From positions 1-40,392 of the forward strand of contig JAUIEZ010000033.1 in the NCBI GenBank assembly GCA_030429665.1: a DNA stretch of 40,392 bases. The letters run 5' to 3'. The position numbers and the translations under genes are program-made. This document shows, one piece after another, positions 8,743 through 18,907 of this stretch. The notes under the pieces were generated by a model. That model saw nothing but the letters and a program-made list of their open reading frames with translations, ran no database searches and was not told where the DNA came from. Each line of letters opens with the position of its first letter. Position 1 is the first letter of the stretch. The stretch is from Gammaproteobacteria bacterium (GTDB lineage: Bacteria; Pseudomonadota; Gammaproteobacteria; Arenicellales; CAJQKF01).

Positions 8743-10121
8743 AAAGGAAGCGCCAGCGCGGGGCGGACGCGTTCGAACAACGCGCGAAACGCGTGCTGGA
8801 TTCGTTGCATTGCCGCCTCGTCGTCGGCCTCGAACCGGATGATGACGGTTGGCGTGGTGTTGGACGCGCGCGCGAGGGCGAAACCGTCGGGGAACTCCGC
8901 GCGAAGACCGTCAATGGTGTGTACCTCGGCATCCTCGAAGCGTGCCGCGGCGACCAGTTCAGCGACCAGGGCGTGTTGCTCGCCTTCCTCGAGATCGAGA
9001 CGAAGTTCCGGGGTGTTCAATGAATCCGGCAGCGCGGAGAAAATCTCTTCCGGGGACTGTTCGGTTCGCGACAACAACTCGCAAAGCCTCGCGCCGGTGT
9101 ACAGGCCGTCGTCGAAGCCGTACCAACGTTCGCGAAAGAAAATGTGGCCGCTCATTTCGCCGGCCAGGGCCGCGCCGGATTCCGCGAGTTTTTTCTTTAT
9201 TAACGAATGCCCGGTTCGATACATGGTGGCGCGCCCGCCGGCCGCCTCGATGGCCTTTTTCAACAGCCGCGTGCACTTCACGTCGAAGACGATCTCGGCG
9301 CCCGGTTGTCGCGAGAGTATGTCGCGGGCGAACAGGATCATCTGGCGATCCGGCCACACCGTCTTCCCGGACGCGGTTACCACGCCCAGGCGGTCGCCGT
9401 CGCCGTCGAAGGCAATCCCGAAATCCGCGTTCGTCTCGGCCACGGTTCGCTTGAGATCGACGAGATTTTTCTCGTCGATCGGGTCCGGGTGGTGATTGGG
9501 AAAACGGCCGTCAACCTCGGTATACAGTTCGATCACCTCGCAGCCGAGCCGCCGGTAGAGTTCGGGCGCGACGGCGCCGGCAACGCCGTTGCCGCAATCG
9601 ACGACGATGCGAAACGCCCGATCGAGAGTCACGTCGGAAACGATCCGCTCGAGATACGCGTCTAGCACGTCGACGTCGCGCCGGTGGCCGCTGCCGACAG
9701 CGAAGTCGTCGTCCTCGATGCGACGCCTGAGATCGGCGATGGCCTCGCCGGAAAGGGTCTCTCCGCCAGCCATGATCTTGAAGCCGTTGTACTGCGGCGG
9801 ATTGTGGCTTCCGGTGACCGACACCGAGGCGCCGGTGGCAAGATGGTAGGTCGCGAAGTACACCACGGGTGTCGGTACCATGCCGATATCGACGACGTCG
9901 GCGCCGGATTCCGTTATGCCCGCCGCGAGCGCGGCCACCAGCGAGGGCCCGGACAGCCGCCCGTCGCGTCCGACCACGACCTCGGTGTTGCCGCGCGCCA
10001 GGGCTGTCGAGCCCACGGCGCGGCCGATGAGTCTCACGGTATCCGGCGTGAGGGTCTCGCCGACGATGCCGCGAATGTCGTAGGCCTTGAATATGGAGGC
10101 GCTGACGCGCTCGACAGTCAC
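8739..10121 (-). CDS. algC: Phosphomannomutase/phosphoglucomutase
   Basis: A 460-residue alpha-D-phosphohexomutase that interconverts hexose 6- and 1-phosphates, feeding GDP-mannose and UDP-glucose for LPS and exopolysaccharide. Length and sequence follow Pseudomonas AlgC, beginning SASIFKAYDIRGIVGE. The phosphoserine is Ser105 in TGSHNPP. The metal loop DGDGDR supplies Asp239, Asp241 and Asp243, and the sugar-binding GEMSGH supplies Glu322 and Ser324. All are offset by three from P. aeruginosa AlgC. The GTG at 10121 was chosen because AAGGGA lies about ten bases upstream and the start falls just after the lpdA stop; an ATG at 10169 would lie inside lpdA. It follows lpdA by 16 bases, so it is probably the last gene of the sucAB-lpdA transcript. 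Confidence 0.94.
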   Translation of the reverse strand: MTVERVSASIFKAYDIRGIVGETLTPDTVRLIGRAVGSTALARGNTEVVVGRDGRLSGPSLVAALAAGITESGADVVDIGMVPTPVVYFATYHLATGASVSVTGSHNPPQYNGFKIMAGGETLSGEAIADLRRRIEDDDFAVGSGHRRDVDVLDAYLERIVSDVTLDRAFRIVVDCGNGVAGAVAPELYRRLGCEVIELYTEVDGRFPNHHPDPIDEKNLVDLKRTVAETNADFGIAFDGDGDRLGVVTASGKTVWPDRQMILFARDILSRQPGAEIVFDVKCTRLLKKAIEAAGGRATMYRTGHSLIKKKLAESGAALAGEMSGHIFFRERWYGFDDGLYTGARLCELLSRTEQSPEEIFSALPDSLNTPELRLDLEEGEQHALVAELVAAARFEDAEVHTIDGLRAEFPDGFALARASNTTPTVIIRFEADDEAAMQRIQHAFRALFERVRPALALPF

Positions 10122-10137
10122 TCGCCCGAAATCCCTT

Positions 10138-11565
10138 CTAGTTGGCCTTGTGAATTGCGCGTTTCCCAACGGCGAGCGCCGCTTCGTGCACGGCCTCGGA
10201 CAAGGTCGGGTGAGCGTGGATGGTGCGCGCCAGGTCTTCCGCGCTGGCGTGGTACTCCATCGCCAGGACCGCCTCGGCGATGAGTTCCGAAGCTCTAGGT
10301 CCGATGATGTGCACGCCGAGAATCCGGTCAGTCTCCTTGTGGGCGACGATCTTGACGAAGCCGCCTGATTCGTTCATTGCCTTGGCGCGGCCGGTGGCGG
10401 CGAACGAGAACTGGCCGGTTGCCACCGGCACGCCGTCATCCTTCAGTTCGCGTTCGGTCTTGCCCACCCAGGCGATTTCCGGGTGCGTGTAGATGACCCA
10501 CGGCACGGTGTTGTGATCGAGGTGCGCGGGATGGCCGGCGATGCGCTCGGCCAACGCCACGCCTTCTTCGGACGCCTTGTGCGCGAGCATCGGGCCGGGC
10601 ACCACGTCGCCGATGGCGTAGACCTTGTCCATGCCGGTGCGATTGTTCTCGTCGATCTCGATAAAGCCGCGCTTGTCCGTGGAGATGCCCAGGCCTTCGT
10701 CGAACAAATCGTCGGTAAAGGCGCGCCGCCCGATGGCGACGATCAGCTTGTCGACGGTGAGTTCCTCGTTCTTTCCGCCGGACTCGTAGCTGACCACGCA
10801 GCCGTTCTTCGTTACCTTGGCGCCGGTGACCTTGGCGCCCAGGCGGATCTCGAGGCCCTGTCTCTTGAATTGGCGCGCCGCCTCCCGGGAGACTTGGTCG
10901 TCGGCGGCGGCGAGAAACGTGTCGAGCGCCTCGAGCACGACAACTTGCGAGCCAAGACGCCGCCAGACGCTGCCGAGTTCGAGGCCGATGACGCCCGCGC
11001 CGATGACGCCGAGTCTTTTCGGCACCGATTCGAAAGCCAGTGCGCCCGTCGAGTCGACGATGGTGTCATGGTCGAACGGCACCGGCGGAAGCTCCATCGG
11101 CGCGGAACCGCTGGCGAGGATGACGTGGTCCGCCGACAGTTCGGCGGTGGTTTTTCCGTCGGCGTCGCGTACGCTCACCTTGCGCTCGGCGTGCAGCGTG
11201 CCGTGCCCGTTGTAGTAGCTGATCTTGTTGGCCTTGAACAGCATGGTCACGCCGCTGGTCAGATCGCTGACGATCTTGTCCTTGCGCGCGAGCATGGTGT
11301 CGAGGTCGAAGGACAGTTCGCCCACCTTCACGCCGTGCGCGCCGAGGCCGTCGCGGGCCATCTCGTAGTGCTCCGAGGAATCCAGCAGGGCCTTGGATGG
11401 AATACAACCCACGTTCAGGCAGGTGCCGCCGGGGGCGCCCTTGCCTTTCTTGTCGCGAAAATTGTCGATGCACGCGGTCTTCAACCCGAGCTGCGCGCAG
11501 CGGATGGCGGCGACGTACCCGCCGGGTCCGCCGCCAATGACGATTACGTCGTAGTGGTCGGTCAT
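10138..11565 (-). CDS. lpdA: Dihydrolipoamide dehydrogenase (E3)
   Basis: A 475-residue flavoprotein that reoxidises dihydrolipoamide with NAD+ for 2-oxo acid dehydrogenase complexes. The N-terminal FAD motif is GGGPGGYVAA (11-20). The redox-active pair Cys49 and Cys54 sits in GGTCLNVGCIPSKALL. A second dinucleotide fold with GAGVIGLELG follows, and the C-terminal catalytic dyad is His452 and Glu457 in HPTLSE. It lies 90 bases downstream of sucB, and the next gene follows at 16 bases. The E3 encoded with sucAB normally serves 2-oxoglutarate dehydrogenase and may also serve pyruvate dehydrogenase and glycine cleavage. Confidence 0.97.
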   Translation of the reverse strand: MTDHYDVIVIGGGPGGYVAAIRCAQLGLKTACIDNFRDKKGKGAPGGTCLNVGCIPSKALLDSSEHYEMARDGLGAHGVKVGELSFDLDTMLARKDKIVSDLTSGVTMLFKANKISYYNGHGTLHAERKVSVRDADGKTTAELSADHVILASGSAPMELPPVPFDHDTIVDSTGALAFESVPKRLGVIGAGVIGLELGSVWRRLGSQVVVLEALDTFLAAADDQVSREAARQFKRQGLEIRLGAKVTGAKVTKNGCVVSYESGGKNEELTVDKLIVAIGRRAFTDDLFDEGLGISTDKRGFIEIDENNRTGMDKVYAIGDVVPGPMLAHKASEEGVALAERIAGHPAHLDHNTVPWVIYTHPEIAWVGKTERELKDDGVPVATGQFSFAATGRAKAMNESGGFVKIVAHKETDRILGVHIIGPRASELIAEAVLAMEYHASAEDLARTIHAHPTLSEAVHEAALAVGKRAIHKAN

Positions 11566-11655
11566 AATAGGCTTTCCAGGTCGTTGTTACCCGCCTCGTC
11601 GCGGCGGATGGACCGGCCGCGAGCGGGTGAGGCGAGGATGCGCGTCGCTTGACGC

Positions 11656-12921
11656 CTACAGGTCGAGCAGCAGCCGCGCCGGGTCCTCGAGAGCGGACTT
11701 GATGCTGACCAGGAATTGCACCGCGTCCTTGCCGTCGACAATGCGGTGGTCATAGGACAGCGCCAGGTACATCATCGGTCGGATCACGACCTGCCCGTTT
11801 TCCGCTACCGGGCGTTCCTGGATCTTGTGCATGCCCAGGATCGCGCTCTGCGGCGGATTCAAAATGGGGGTCGATACCAGGGAACCGAAGATTCCGCCGT
11901 TGGTGATCGTGAAGGTGCCGCCGGTGAGTTCGTCCATGGTGATGGCGGCCTTGCGCGCCCGCTCGCCGAAGTCGCTGATTTCCGCTTCGATGCGGGCGAA
12001 GCTCTTGAGGTCGGCATCGCGCAGGATCGGTACCAGCAGGCCGCGCGGCGAAGATACCGCTATGCCGATGTCGGCGTAGTTGTGGCGCACGATGTCGGTG
12101 CCGTCGATGAAGGCGTTGATCATGCCGAATTTCTTCAGCGCGTCGGCGGCGGCCTTGACGAAGAAGGACATGAATCCCAGGCGCGCTCCGTGGGTCTTCT
12201 CGAACGCCTCCTTGTAGCGCGAGCGCATGGACATTACCGCGCTCATGTCCACCTCGTTGAAGGTGGTGAGCATGGCGGCGGTCTGCTGCGCCTGGACCAG
12301 GCGTGTCGCGATGGTTTGGCGAATGCGCGACATGGGTTCGCGCCATTCCTCCCGCTCCCGGCCGCCCGCCAGTTCGGGCATCGGCTGCGGTTTTTCGGCG
12401 GCCGGCGTTTCCTTCGTTGCTTCCTGCTTCTGTGGCGCCGGCGCCTTTTTCTTCTTCTCACCGGCTTCGGCGATGTGCTTTAGCACATCCTCCTTCGTGA
12501 TGCGCCCGTCCTTGCCGGTGCCCTGGATGGCGCCGGCGTCGAGATCGTGTTCGGAAAGCAGGGCGCGTACCGCCGGACCGTGGCGGTCGTCATCACCGGC
12601 AGCGGCCGATGGCGCTTCGTCTTTCGACGCCTTTCCGGCGTCTTCGCCGGCCGCTTCGGCCGGGGCTTCCTCGGCCGGCGCCTCGCCGTCGGCCACCGTC
12701 GCAAGGGCGTCACCCTGTTGCACCGTGTCTCCGGACTCGTGGACGATGTCTTTCAGAATGCCGTCCTGGGGTGCCGGCACCTCGAGCACGACTTTCTCGG
12801 TTTCGATTTCGACGAGCGTTTCGTCGCGGCGAACGAAATCGCCTTCCTTCTTGTGCCAGTCCAGAACGGTTGCTTCGGAGACCGATTCGGGCAGGGTGGG
12901 AACCTTTATTTCACTGGGCAT
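11656..12921 (-). CDS. sucB: Dihydrolipoyllysine succinyltransferase (2-oxoglutarate dehydrogenase E2)
   Basis: A 421-residue E2 core protein that transfers the succinyl group from lipoate to CoA. A single lipoyl domain (1-80) carries the lipoylated Lys43 in ETEKVVLEV. An alanine/proline/glutamate-rich linker is followed by the peripheral subunit-binding domain (about 115-150), a second charged linker and the acyltransferase domain. The active-site His392 and Asp396 lie in [10 protein letters not shown] near the C-terminus. [14 protein letters not shown] is the standard start. The ATG at 12921 lies inside the end of sucA, an 11-base overlap, so translation is coupled. Confidence 0.97.
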   Translation of the reverse strand: MPSEIKVPTLPESVSEATVLDWHKKEGDFVRRDETLVEIETEKVVLEVPAPQDGILKDIVHESGDTVQQGDALATVADGEAPAEEAPAEAAGEDAGKASKDEAPSAAAGDDDRHGPAVRALLSEHDLDAGAIQGTGKDGRITKEDVLKHIAEAGEKKKKAPAPQKQEATKETPAAEKPQPMPELAGGREREEWREPMSRIRQTIATRLVQAQQTAAMLTTFNEVDMSAVMSMRSRYKEAFEKTHGARLGFMSFFVKAAADALKKFGMINAFIDGTDIVRHNYADIGIAVSSPRGLLVPILRDADLKSFARIEAEISDFGERARKAAITMDELTGGTFTITNGGIFGSLVSTPILNPPQSAILGMHKIQERPVAENGQVVIRPMMYLALSYDHRIVDGKDAVQFLVSIKSALEDPARLLLDL

Positions 12922-15757
12922 TGGATGCGACCTTTTTCTCCGTCGTTTGAGTTGCCGTGGTGCCGTTGATGGTAAACGCCTGTTCGAGCAGTTGCCGGGT
13001 CTGCTCGAGATGAAGCTTGTAAAAGCCCACTGCCGGAGCCGCCGAGGCCTCCCGGCCGGCATAGTAGCGGGTCTGCCAGGGCGCGAGACAATCCTTCAGG
13101 TGGTGCGCGATCTGATACCACGAGCCCTGGTTTTTCGGTTCTTCCTGGCACCAGGCCACCACCTTGGCGTTCGTGTACTTGGCGAGTACGGCGGACAGGC
13201 GTTCCTTGGGGAAGGGGTGGAGTTGCTCGACGCGCACGAGGGCGGCACTGAACTGCTCGCGGCTGATGCGCTCCTCGTGGAGTTCGAAATAGACCTTGCC
13301 GCTGCACAGGATGACGCGCTCGACCTTGTCGGCGGGAATATCCTGGATCTCGTCAATGACGGTCTGGAATCCACCCTCCGAAAGGTCCTCGATGCTGGAC
13401 ACCGAGAGCTTGTGTCGCAGCAGGCTCTTGGGGGACAACACGATCAACGGCCGGCGCAGGGGGCGGATCATTTGGCGGCGCAGCATGTGGAACATCTGTG
13501 CCGGCGTGGTCGGCACGCATACCTGCATGTTGTGTTCCGCGCATAGTTGCAGATAGCGCTCCAGTCGCGCCGAGGAGTGCTCCGGGCCCTGTCCCTCGTA
13601 CCCGTGGGGCAGCATCATGACCAGCCCGCACAATCGACGCCACTTGGCTTCGCCGCTCGAAATGAACTGGTCTATGACCACTTGCGCGCCGTTGGCGAAG
13701 TCGCCGAACTGGGCCTCCCAGACCACCAGCGTGGTGGGGTCGGTGGTGGCATAGCCGTATTCGAATCCGAGTACCGCTTCTTCCGACAGCAGTGAGTTGA
13801 TGACCAGGAACCGGTTGGGGTCGTCGCCGAGGCCGCGAAGCGGCACGAGGGTTTCGCCGTCCTCCTGATTGATGACCGTGGCGTGGCGATGAAAAAACGT
13901 GCCTCGCCCGCTGTCCTGGCCAGACAGGCGAACGGTGAATCCGTCCTCGATCAGGCCGGCATAGGCCATGATCTCGGCGAAGCCCCAGTCCATGGGAATC
14001 TCGCCGGCAGCCATCTTGATTCGGTCCGCCATGATTTTCTTGACCCGCGCGTGCAGGACGAAACCGTCCGGAAACGTGGTGAGCTTCTCGTTGAGGGAAC
14101 GAATGCGCTCCACGCTCATGCGCGTGTCGGCGTCGTCGGTCCAGGTGGCGCCGATGTAGGGACGCCAGTCGACCATCGAGGCGATCTTGTTGGGATCGAA
14201 AATCTGCCCGGCGAGGATGCGACCCTCGTCGAGGGCGTCGCGATTGTCCCGGACCAGCGTGTTGGCAAAATCGTCGTCAATGACGTTTTCTTCCACCAGC
14301 CTGCGGGCGTAAAGCTCGCGGGTGGTCGGGTGCTGCTTGATGACCTTGTACATCACCGGCTGCGTGACGCTGGGCTCGTCCGCCTCGTTGTGCCCCAGGC
14401 GACGGTAGCAGACCAGGTCGATAACCACGTCCTTGTGATAGGTCATGCGATAGTCGAGCGCCATCTGGGTAACGAAGTAGACCGCGTCGGGATCGTCGCC
14501 GTTTACATGGAAAATGGGCGCCTGGACCATCTTGGCCACTTCGGAACAATAGGCCGTGGAGCGCGCGTCGGCACGGTTGCTGGTGGTGAAACCGATCTGG
14601 TTGTTGACGATGATATGCACGGTGCCGCCGGTGGCGTAGCCGCGCGACTGCGACATGTTGAGCGTCTCCATCACCACGCCCTGGCCGGCGAATGCGGCGT
14701 CGCCGTGGACCAGGATCGGTATGACGGAATTTCGCTCGGTATCCTTGCGGCGGTGCTGACGCGCGCGCACCGAGCCCTCGACGACCGGATCGATGATCTC
14801 CAGGTGCGACGGGTTGAACGACAGCGCCAGGTGCACCGGTCCGCCCGGCGTCATGATGTCGGACGAAAAGCCCTGGTGATACTTCACGTCGCCGGAGTCG
14901 TTGTCGTCGAACGTGGTGCCGTAGTTGCCCTCGAACTCGCCGAACAACTCCTTGGGTGACTTGCCGAGGATATTCACCAGCACGTTGAGACGTCCGCGGT
15001 GGGCCATGCCGATGACCACTTCCTTGACCCCCTGGCTGCCGCAGCGCTGGATCAGTTCCGAGAGCATGGGGATCAGGCTCTCGCCACCTTCCAGGGAGAA
15101 TCGCTTCTGGCCCACGTACTTGGTGTGCAGGTACTTCTCGAGCCCCTCGGCGGCGGTGATTCTTTCGAGTATGTGCTTGCGAATGTCCGGGTCGGGGGCG
15201 CGCCGCGCGGGAATGGTTTCCACGCGCTTCTGGATCCAGCGCTTCTCCTCGGTCCTGGTAATGTACATGTACTCCACGCCCACCGTGGAGCAGTAGATCT
15301 CGTTACAGGCGTCGATGATCTCACGCAGGGTCAGTTGTTCGGCGGCCGCGAAAGAACCGGTGTCGAACACCGTGTCCAAGTCGGCATCGGTGAGTCCGTT
15401 GGCGGCCAGTTCGATGTCGTACAGCGGTTCCTGCTCGGCGAGTCCAAGGGGGTCGGTCCTGGCGACCTGGTGTCCGCGGGTGCGATAAGCGTTGATCAGC
15501 CGCAGCACGCCGGATTGGCGCTTGGCCACGCCTGCCGTCCACTGCTGCGAGCCGATTACGGCGCCGGCGCCGCCGGCCGGTGCGGAGACCGGCGATCCGC
15601 GGTCGGCGAGGGAGCGGAATACCGCGACCCACGTCGGATCGACGCTGTCCGGGTCGTCAAGATATTGCTGGTAGACGTCTTCGAGGTAAGAAGCATTGCC
15701 GCCGGAGAGATACGACAGCGCCGCGGGCGGAAGGGGGTCGGATTGCTCTTTGGTCAT
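12911..15757 (-). CDS. sucA: 2-oxoglutarate dehydrogenase E1 component
   Basis: A 948-residue thiamine-diphosphate enzyme that decarboxylates 2-oxoglutarate and passes the succinyl group to SucB in the TCA cycle. The length is close to the E. coli enzyme (933). Family marks include the N-terminal [19 protein letters not shown] peripheral segment, [14 protein letters not shown], and the diphosphate-binding stretch starting [18 protein letters not shown] and ending NNQIGFTT. It is first in the sucA-sucB-lpdA-algC run and has its own promoter upstream. The succinate dehydrogenase genes that precede sucA in E. coli are absent; dut stands there instead. Confidence 0.97.
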   Translation of the reverse strand: MTKEQSDPLPPAALSYLSGGNASYLEDVYQQYLDDPDSVDPTWVAVFRSLADRGSPVSAPAGGAGAVIGSQQWTAGVAKRQSGVLRLINAYRTRGHQVARTDPLGLAEQEPLYDIELAANGLTDADLDTVFDTGSFAAAEQLTLREIIDACNEIYCSTVGVEYMYITRTEEKRWIQKRVETIPARRAPDPDIRKHILERITAAEGLEKYLHTKYVGQKRFSLEGGESLIPMLSELIQRCGSQGVKEVVIGMAHRGRLNVLVNILGKSPKELFGEFEGNYGTTFDDNDSGDVKYHQGFSSDIMTPGGPVHLALSFNPSHLEIIDPVVEGSVRARQHRRKDTERNSVIPILVHGDAAFAGQGVVMETLNMSQSRGYATGGTVHIIVNNQIGFTTSNRADARSTAYCSEVAKMVQAPIFHVNGDDPDAVYFVTQMALDYRMTYHKDVVIDLVCYRRLGHNEADEPSVTQPVMYKVIKQHPTTRELYARRLVEENVIDDDFANTLVRDNRDALDEGRILAGQIFDPNKIASMVDWRPYIGATWTDDADTRMSVERIRSLNEKLTTFPDGFVLHARVKKIMADRIKMAAGEIPMDWGFAEIMAYAGLIEDGFTVRLSGQDSGRGTFFHRHATVINQEDGETLVPLRGLGDDPNRFLVINSLLSEEAVLGFEYGYATTDPTTLVVWEAQFGDFANGAQVVIDQFISSGEAKWRRLCGLVMMLPHGYEGQGPEHSSARLERYLQLCAEHNMQVCVPTTPAQMFHMLRRQMIRPLRRPLIVLSPKSLLRHKLSVSSIEDLSEGGFQTVIDEIQDIPADKVERVILCSGKVYFELHEERISREQFSAALVRVEQLHPFPKERLSAVLAKYTNAKVVAWCQEEPKNQGSWYQIAHHLKDCLAPWQTRYYAGREASAAPAVGFYKLHLEQTRQLLEQAFTINGTTATQTTEKKVASNAQ

Positions 15758-15837
15758 TGCACCAGTGCCAAGTTCTGCTTTGAGCTGCTGACGGCCCAGC
15801 GGGGGGCCAAGAAATAATTGTTTCCGCGATAAAAAAC

Positions 15838-15867
15838 ATTATATAAGAGAACACCCGGGCCAGTTAA
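15838..15867 (-). promoter_or_regulatory. Sigma-70 promoter for sucA
   Basis: Read on the minus strand, TTAACT (15867-15862, four of six matches to the -35 consensus) is separated by 18 bases from a perfect TATAAT (15843-15838). The expected transcription start near 15830 leaves a leader of about 73 bases before the sucA ATG at 15757. The box sits in an AT-rich patch that stands out in a GC-rich intergenic region. I see no clear operator around it. Confidence 0.65.
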
Positions 15868-15914
15868 GGGTTTGGCGCAATCAAATTCTTGATTTCGTTG
15901 CCCTGGACGGAACA

Positions 15915-16373
15915 CTAGCTTTGCCCCGTGTGTCCGAATCCGCCCGTGCTTCGCTCGCTCGGCGCGAATTCCTCGACCACCTCGAAGGCGGCGCGAACCA
16001 CCGGCACCACCACCATTTGCGCGATACGCTCCCCGGGCGTGATCTCGTAGCTTTCATGCCCGCGGTTCCAGCAGGAGACGAACACCTGGCCCTGGTAATC
16101 CGCGTCCACCAATCCCACCAGGTTTCCCAGTACGATGCCGTGCTTGTGCCCGAGCCCGGAGCGCGGCAGCAACATCGCCGCCAGCGCCGGGTCGCCGATG
16201 TGAATCGCCATGCCGGTCGGGATCAGCGCGCTGTCGCCGCCGTGCAGGACCAACGGATCGTCGATGCAGGCGCGCAGGTCGAGTCCCGCGGCGCCGTCGG
16301 TTGCGTACTCCGGCAGGGCGAACTCGCGCCCCAGGCGCGGGTCAAGGATCTTGAGCTCGATTTTTCTGTTCAT
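15915..16373 (-). CDS. dut: Deoxyuridine 5'-triphosphate nucleotidohydrolase (dUTPase)
   Basis: A 152-residue trimeric dUTPase that hydrolyses dUTP to dUMP, keeping uracil out of DNA and supplying thymidylate synthesis. All five family motifs are visible in order: [22 protein letters not shown], the DYQGQ loop, [12 protein letters not shown], and the C-terminal STGGFGHTG that closes over the substrate. The sequence is collinear with E. coli Dut from the first residues, which fixes the start at 16373. It overlaps the end of coaBC by 32 bases. The coaBC-dut pair is conserved from Escherichia to Pseudomonas. Confidence 0.97.
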   Translation of the reverse strand: MNRKIELKILDPRLGREFALPEYATDGAAGLDLRACIDDPLVLHGGDSALIPTGMAIHIGDPALAAMLLPRSGLGHKHGIVLGNLVGLVDADYQGQVFVSCWNRGHESYEITPGERIAQMVVVPVVRAAFEVVEEFAPSERSTGGFGHTGQS

Positions 16374-17562
16374 ACCGTTTCGTGATCAATTGACAAAGTA
16401 TTCGCGCCACCTCTTCCTTGTCGGCCGGGCCGATGCGCACCGAGTCGTCGCGCCCGATGACCAGCAGCGTATTGGTGTCGCTGTTGAAACCGCTTCCGGG
16501 CGCGGACACGTCGTTGGCGCAGACGAGATCGAGTTTCTTGGCTTCCAGCTTGCCCCGCGCGTAGGTTTCGACGTCGCGGGTCTCGGCGGCAAAGCCGACG
16601 CAGAATGGGGCGTCGCGAAGCGCCGCCACGCTGGCGAGGATGTCCGGATTGCGTACCAGGGTGAGCGTGACCGTGTCTTCGTTTTTCTTGATCTTGTGAG
16701 ATTCCTGCGATTCCGGCCGGTAGTCGGCGACCGCGGCAACGGCCACGAACACGTGCTGTCCGGCGATGGCCGCGTGGACGGCGTCGTACATTTCCTGCGC
16801 CGAGCGCACGTCGATTTGTCGTTCCACCCCGGGAGGCGGCAGGTGGACCGGGCCGCTTACCAGGGTGACCCGCGCGCCCGCCTCGGCAAACGCCCTTGCC
16901 ACGGCGTAGCCCATTTTTCCGGAGGAATGGTTGGTGATGCCGCGTACCGGGTCGATTGCCTCGAAGGTGGGCCCCGCCGTCACCATGACCTTCAGGCCGC
17001 CAGCGGCCGAGCGCGGCGAAAGGATGCCGGCGAGCGCGGCGACGATGTCGGCGGGTTCGCTCATCCGTCCCGGACCGGTTTCGCCACAGGCCTGCGATCC
17101 TTCGTCGGGGCCGATCACCCGCACGCCGTCGGCGCGAAGCACCACCAGGTTTCGCCGGGTGGCTGCCTTCGACCACATCACCCGGTTCATGGCGGGCGCC
17201 ACCGCCAGCGGTGCTTCCGTGGCCAGGCACAGCGTGGACAGGAGATCGTCGGCGAAGCCGCCGGCCAGGCGTGCCAGGAAATTGGCGGTTGCCGGCGCTA
17301 CCACCACGAGGTCGGCCCAGCGGGCGAACTCGATATGGTCCATGCCGGACTCCGCCTCGCTGTCGAGCAGCCGGGTTCGCACCGGCTGGCCGCTCACCGC
17401 CTGCAGGGTGAGCGGCGAGACGAACTCGACGGCGGACGCGGTCATCACCACGCGCACCGCCGCGCCGGCGTCCTTCAGGCGACGGGCGAGTTCCGCGGCC
17501 TTGTAGGCCGCGATGCCGCCGGTGATGCCCAAAATGACGTGCTTGCCGTTCAGTTCACCCAT
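16342..17562 (-). CDS. coaBC: Bifunctional phosphopantothenoylcysteine decarboxylase / phosphopantothenate-cysteine ligase
   Basis: A 406-residue coenzyme A biosynthesis enzyme. The N-terminal CoaC half is a flavin-dependent decarboxylase: [10 protein letters not shown], the PAMNRVMW substrate motif, and a conserved cysteine in [12 protein letters not shown]. The C-terminal CoaB half adds cysteine to CTP-activated 4'-phosphopantothenate: it has the [12 protein letters not shown] dimer/active-site motif and the KIKKNED lysine region followed by LVRNPDIL. The gene is read away from radC across a short AT-rich promoter and overlaps dut by 32 bases. Confidence 0.97.
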   Translation of the reverse strand: MGELNGKHVILGITGGIAAYKAAELARRLKDAGAAVRVVMTASAVEFVSPLTLQAVSGQPVRTRLLDSEAESGMDHIEFARWADLVVVAPATANFLARLAGGFADDLLSTLCLATEAPLAVAPAMNRVMWSKAATRRNLVVLRADGVRVIGPDEGSQACGETGPGRMSEPADIVAALAGILSPRSAAGGLKVMVTAGPTFEAIDPVRGITNHSSGKMGYAVARAFAEAGARVTLVSGPVHLPPPGVERQIDVRSAQEMYDAVHAAIAGQHVFVAVAAVADYRPESQESHKIKKNEDTVTLTLVRNPDILASVAALRDAPFCVGFAAETRDVETYARGKLEAKKLDLVCANDVSAPGSGFNSDTNTLLVIGRDDSVRIGPADKEEVARILCQLITKRYEQKNRAQDP

Positions 17563-17587
17563 GCGTGAAGTGTAGCGCCTGGCCTTT

Positions 17588-17594
17588 TATAATA
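17588..17594. promoter_or_regulatory. Divergent coaBC/radC promoter core
   Basis: An AT-rich patch (about 17585-17597) holds a perfect TATAAT on the plus strand (17588-17593) facing radC, with GTGAAG (17565-17570) as a weak -35 at 17 bases. The reverse reading of 17589-17594 is TATTAT, a usable -10 for coaBC about 27 bases before its ATG. The 112-base gap between the genes therefore probably drives both. An imperfect hairpin, GCGACG with CGTCGC (17603-17623), lies in the radC leader; its role is unknown. Confidence 0.5.
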
Positions 17595-17674
17595 TAACCT
17601 TCGCGACGTCGTTATCGCGTCGCCCGGGGACCGGGCGGGCGAGGGCGCCGAAATCGGCAACAGGGACGTGAATC

Positions 17675-18349
17675 ATGAGCATCAGGGATTGGCCGCCGAT
17701 GGAACGGCCGCGCGAGAAGCTTCTTCGGCACGGCGCCGCCAGCCTGTCGGACGCCGAACTGCTGGCATTGTTTATCCGCTCGGGCAGCCGTGGCAGGACC
17801 GCCCTGGATATCGCCCGTGAGCTGCTGACCCGGTTCGGCGGGTTGAGACCGATGCTCGGCGTTCCGATTGACGAGTTGTGCGCGGTGCCGGGGCTGGGTG
17901 TCAGCAAGTGCGCCCAGATTCACGCCGCCAGGGAACTCGGCACGCGCTTTCTCGGCGAGGATCTTCGCCGCGGCGGCACGCTGAGCTCCCCTAGAGATGC
18001 CGCGGACTACCTGACCATGCAGCTTCGCGATCTGCCCATCGAGGTCTTCGGCTGCGTCTTCCTGGACAATCGCCACCAGGTGTTGGCCTACGAGAACCTG
18101 TTCGAGGGCACCGTAAACGGCGCGTCCGTTCATGCCCGCGAGGTGGTGCGCCGGGTCCTGCACCACAATGCCAGCGCCGTCATCGTGGCGCACAATCACC
18201 CGTCCGGCGTCGCCGAACCGAGCAGCGCCGACATAGCGGTCACCCGCAGGCTGCGCGACGCGCTGGCGCTGGTCGACGTGCGGCTGCTCGACCACCTCGT
18301 GATCGGCAGCGGGGAGTGCGCGTCGCTCTGCGAGCTGGGACACCTGTGA
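17675..18349 (+). CDS. radC: RadC/UPF0758 family JAB-domain protein
   Basis: A 224-residue protein with an N-terminal helix-hairpin-helix-like region (about 1-100, including VPGLGVSKCAQIHA) and a C-terminal JAB/MPN metalloprotease-fold domain. The JAMM metal motif is complete: a glutamate region on an early strand, then HNHPSG and a downstream Asp. Despite the name, the original E. coli radC repair phenotype was traced to another gene, and the biochemical role is unresolved. The gene precedes rpmB-rpmG as in E. coli and P. aeruginosa. The spacing to rpmB (112 bases, with its own promoter) makes it a separate unit. Confidence 0.94.
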   Translation: MSIRDWPPMERPREKLLRHGAASLSDAELLALFIRSGSRGRTALDIARELLTRFGGLRPMLGVPIDELCAVPGLGVSKCAQIHAARELGTRFLGEDLRRGGTLSSPRDAADYLTMQLRDLPIEVFGCVFLDNRHQVLAYENLFEGTVNGASVHAREVVRRVLHHNASAVIVAHNHPSGVAEPSSADIAVTRRLRDALALVDVRLLDHLVIGSGECASLCELGHL

Positions 18350-18382
18350 CGGAGGCCGCGGCCCGCACCCGGCCGTTTGCGC

Positions 18383-18411
18383 TGGTCAAGTCGCGCCGAT
18401 TCTGGTATAAA
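18383..18411 (+). promoter_or_regulatory. rpmB-rpmG promoter with GC-rich discriminator
   Basis: TGGTCA (18383-18388), a 17-base spacer and TATAAA (18406-18411) form a good sigma-70 promoter; TGG just before the -10 adds an extended element. The bases after the -10 are GCGCGGCC, a GC-rich discriminator of the kind that makes ribosomal promoters sensitive to ppGpp and DksA. Stringent control is therefore likely, by inference. The rpmB ATG is 50 bases further on. Confidence 0.62.
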
Positions 18412-18461
18412 GCGCGGCCTTTCGAATTTTTTGGATTGCCTCCCCCGAAGGAGAACCGATC

Positions 18462-18698
18462 ATGTCCCGTGTCTGCCAGGTGACCGGCAAGAAAACCGTT
18501 ACCGGAAACAACGTATCCCACGCGCATAACAAGACGCGCCGCCAGTTCAAGCCGAACCTGCATTATCGCCGGTTCTGGGTCGCCAGCGAGAATCGCTGGG
18601 TCCGTCTGCGCGTATCGAGCCATGGCCTTCGAACCATCGACAAGCGTGGTATCGATGCCGTACTGTCGGACCTGCGCGCGCAGGGTGTTCGGGTCTAG
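18462..18698 (+). CDS. rpmB: 50S ribosomal protein L28
   Basis: A 78-residue ribosomal protein, the usual bacterial length. It starts [20 protein letters not shown], followed by the characteristic [17 protein letters not shown]. It is preceded by a strong ribosome-binding site (GAAGGAGAA). It has one N-terminal cysteine and no CxxC pair, so this is the zinc-free form. It is the first gene of the rpmB-rpmG pair. Confidence 0.98.
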   Translation: MSRVCQVTGKKTVTGNNVSHAHNKTRRQFKPNLHYRRFWVASENRWVRLRVSSHGLRTIDKRGIDAVLSDLRAQGVRV

Positions 18699-18723
18699 GC
18701 CGCCGAATCAGGAGAGCATTGCC

Positions 18724-18879
18724 ATGAGAGACAAGATCCGCATGATTTCCAGCGCCGGAACCGGCCACTTCTACACCACGACGAAGAACAAGCGCACGAC
18801 GCCGGACAAGCTGGAGATGAAGAAATTCGACCCGGTCGCGCGCAAGCACGTGATCTACAAGGAAGGCAAGATCAAGTAG
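18724..18879 (+). CDS. rpmG: 50S ribosomal protein L33
   Basis: A 51-residue ribosomal protein: [20 protein letters not shown], then [22 protein letters not shown]. It lacks the CxxC zinc motifs, so like L28 here it is a C-minus paralogue. The ATG at 18724 is preceded by AGGAGAG. It lies 25 bases after rpmB and is followed by a strong terminator. I did not see mutM, which often follows rpmG. Confidence 0.98.
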   Translation: MRDKIRMISSAGTGHFYTTTKNKRTTPDKLEMKKFDPVARKHVIYKEGKIK

Positions 18880-18907
18880 TTTACCGGTGCGACCCGGTAC
18901 GACCGAG

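Noticed and set aside
10122..10169. Longer N-terminus for the phosphomannomutase from an ATG at 10169
   Set aside because: It would lie within the end of lpdA, while a GTG with a ribosome-binding site just after the lpdA stop gives the normal family length.
13883..14959. Plus-strand frame of 358 codons inside sucA
   Set aside because: It is antisense to the thiamine-diphosphate core of sucA and has no family resemblance.
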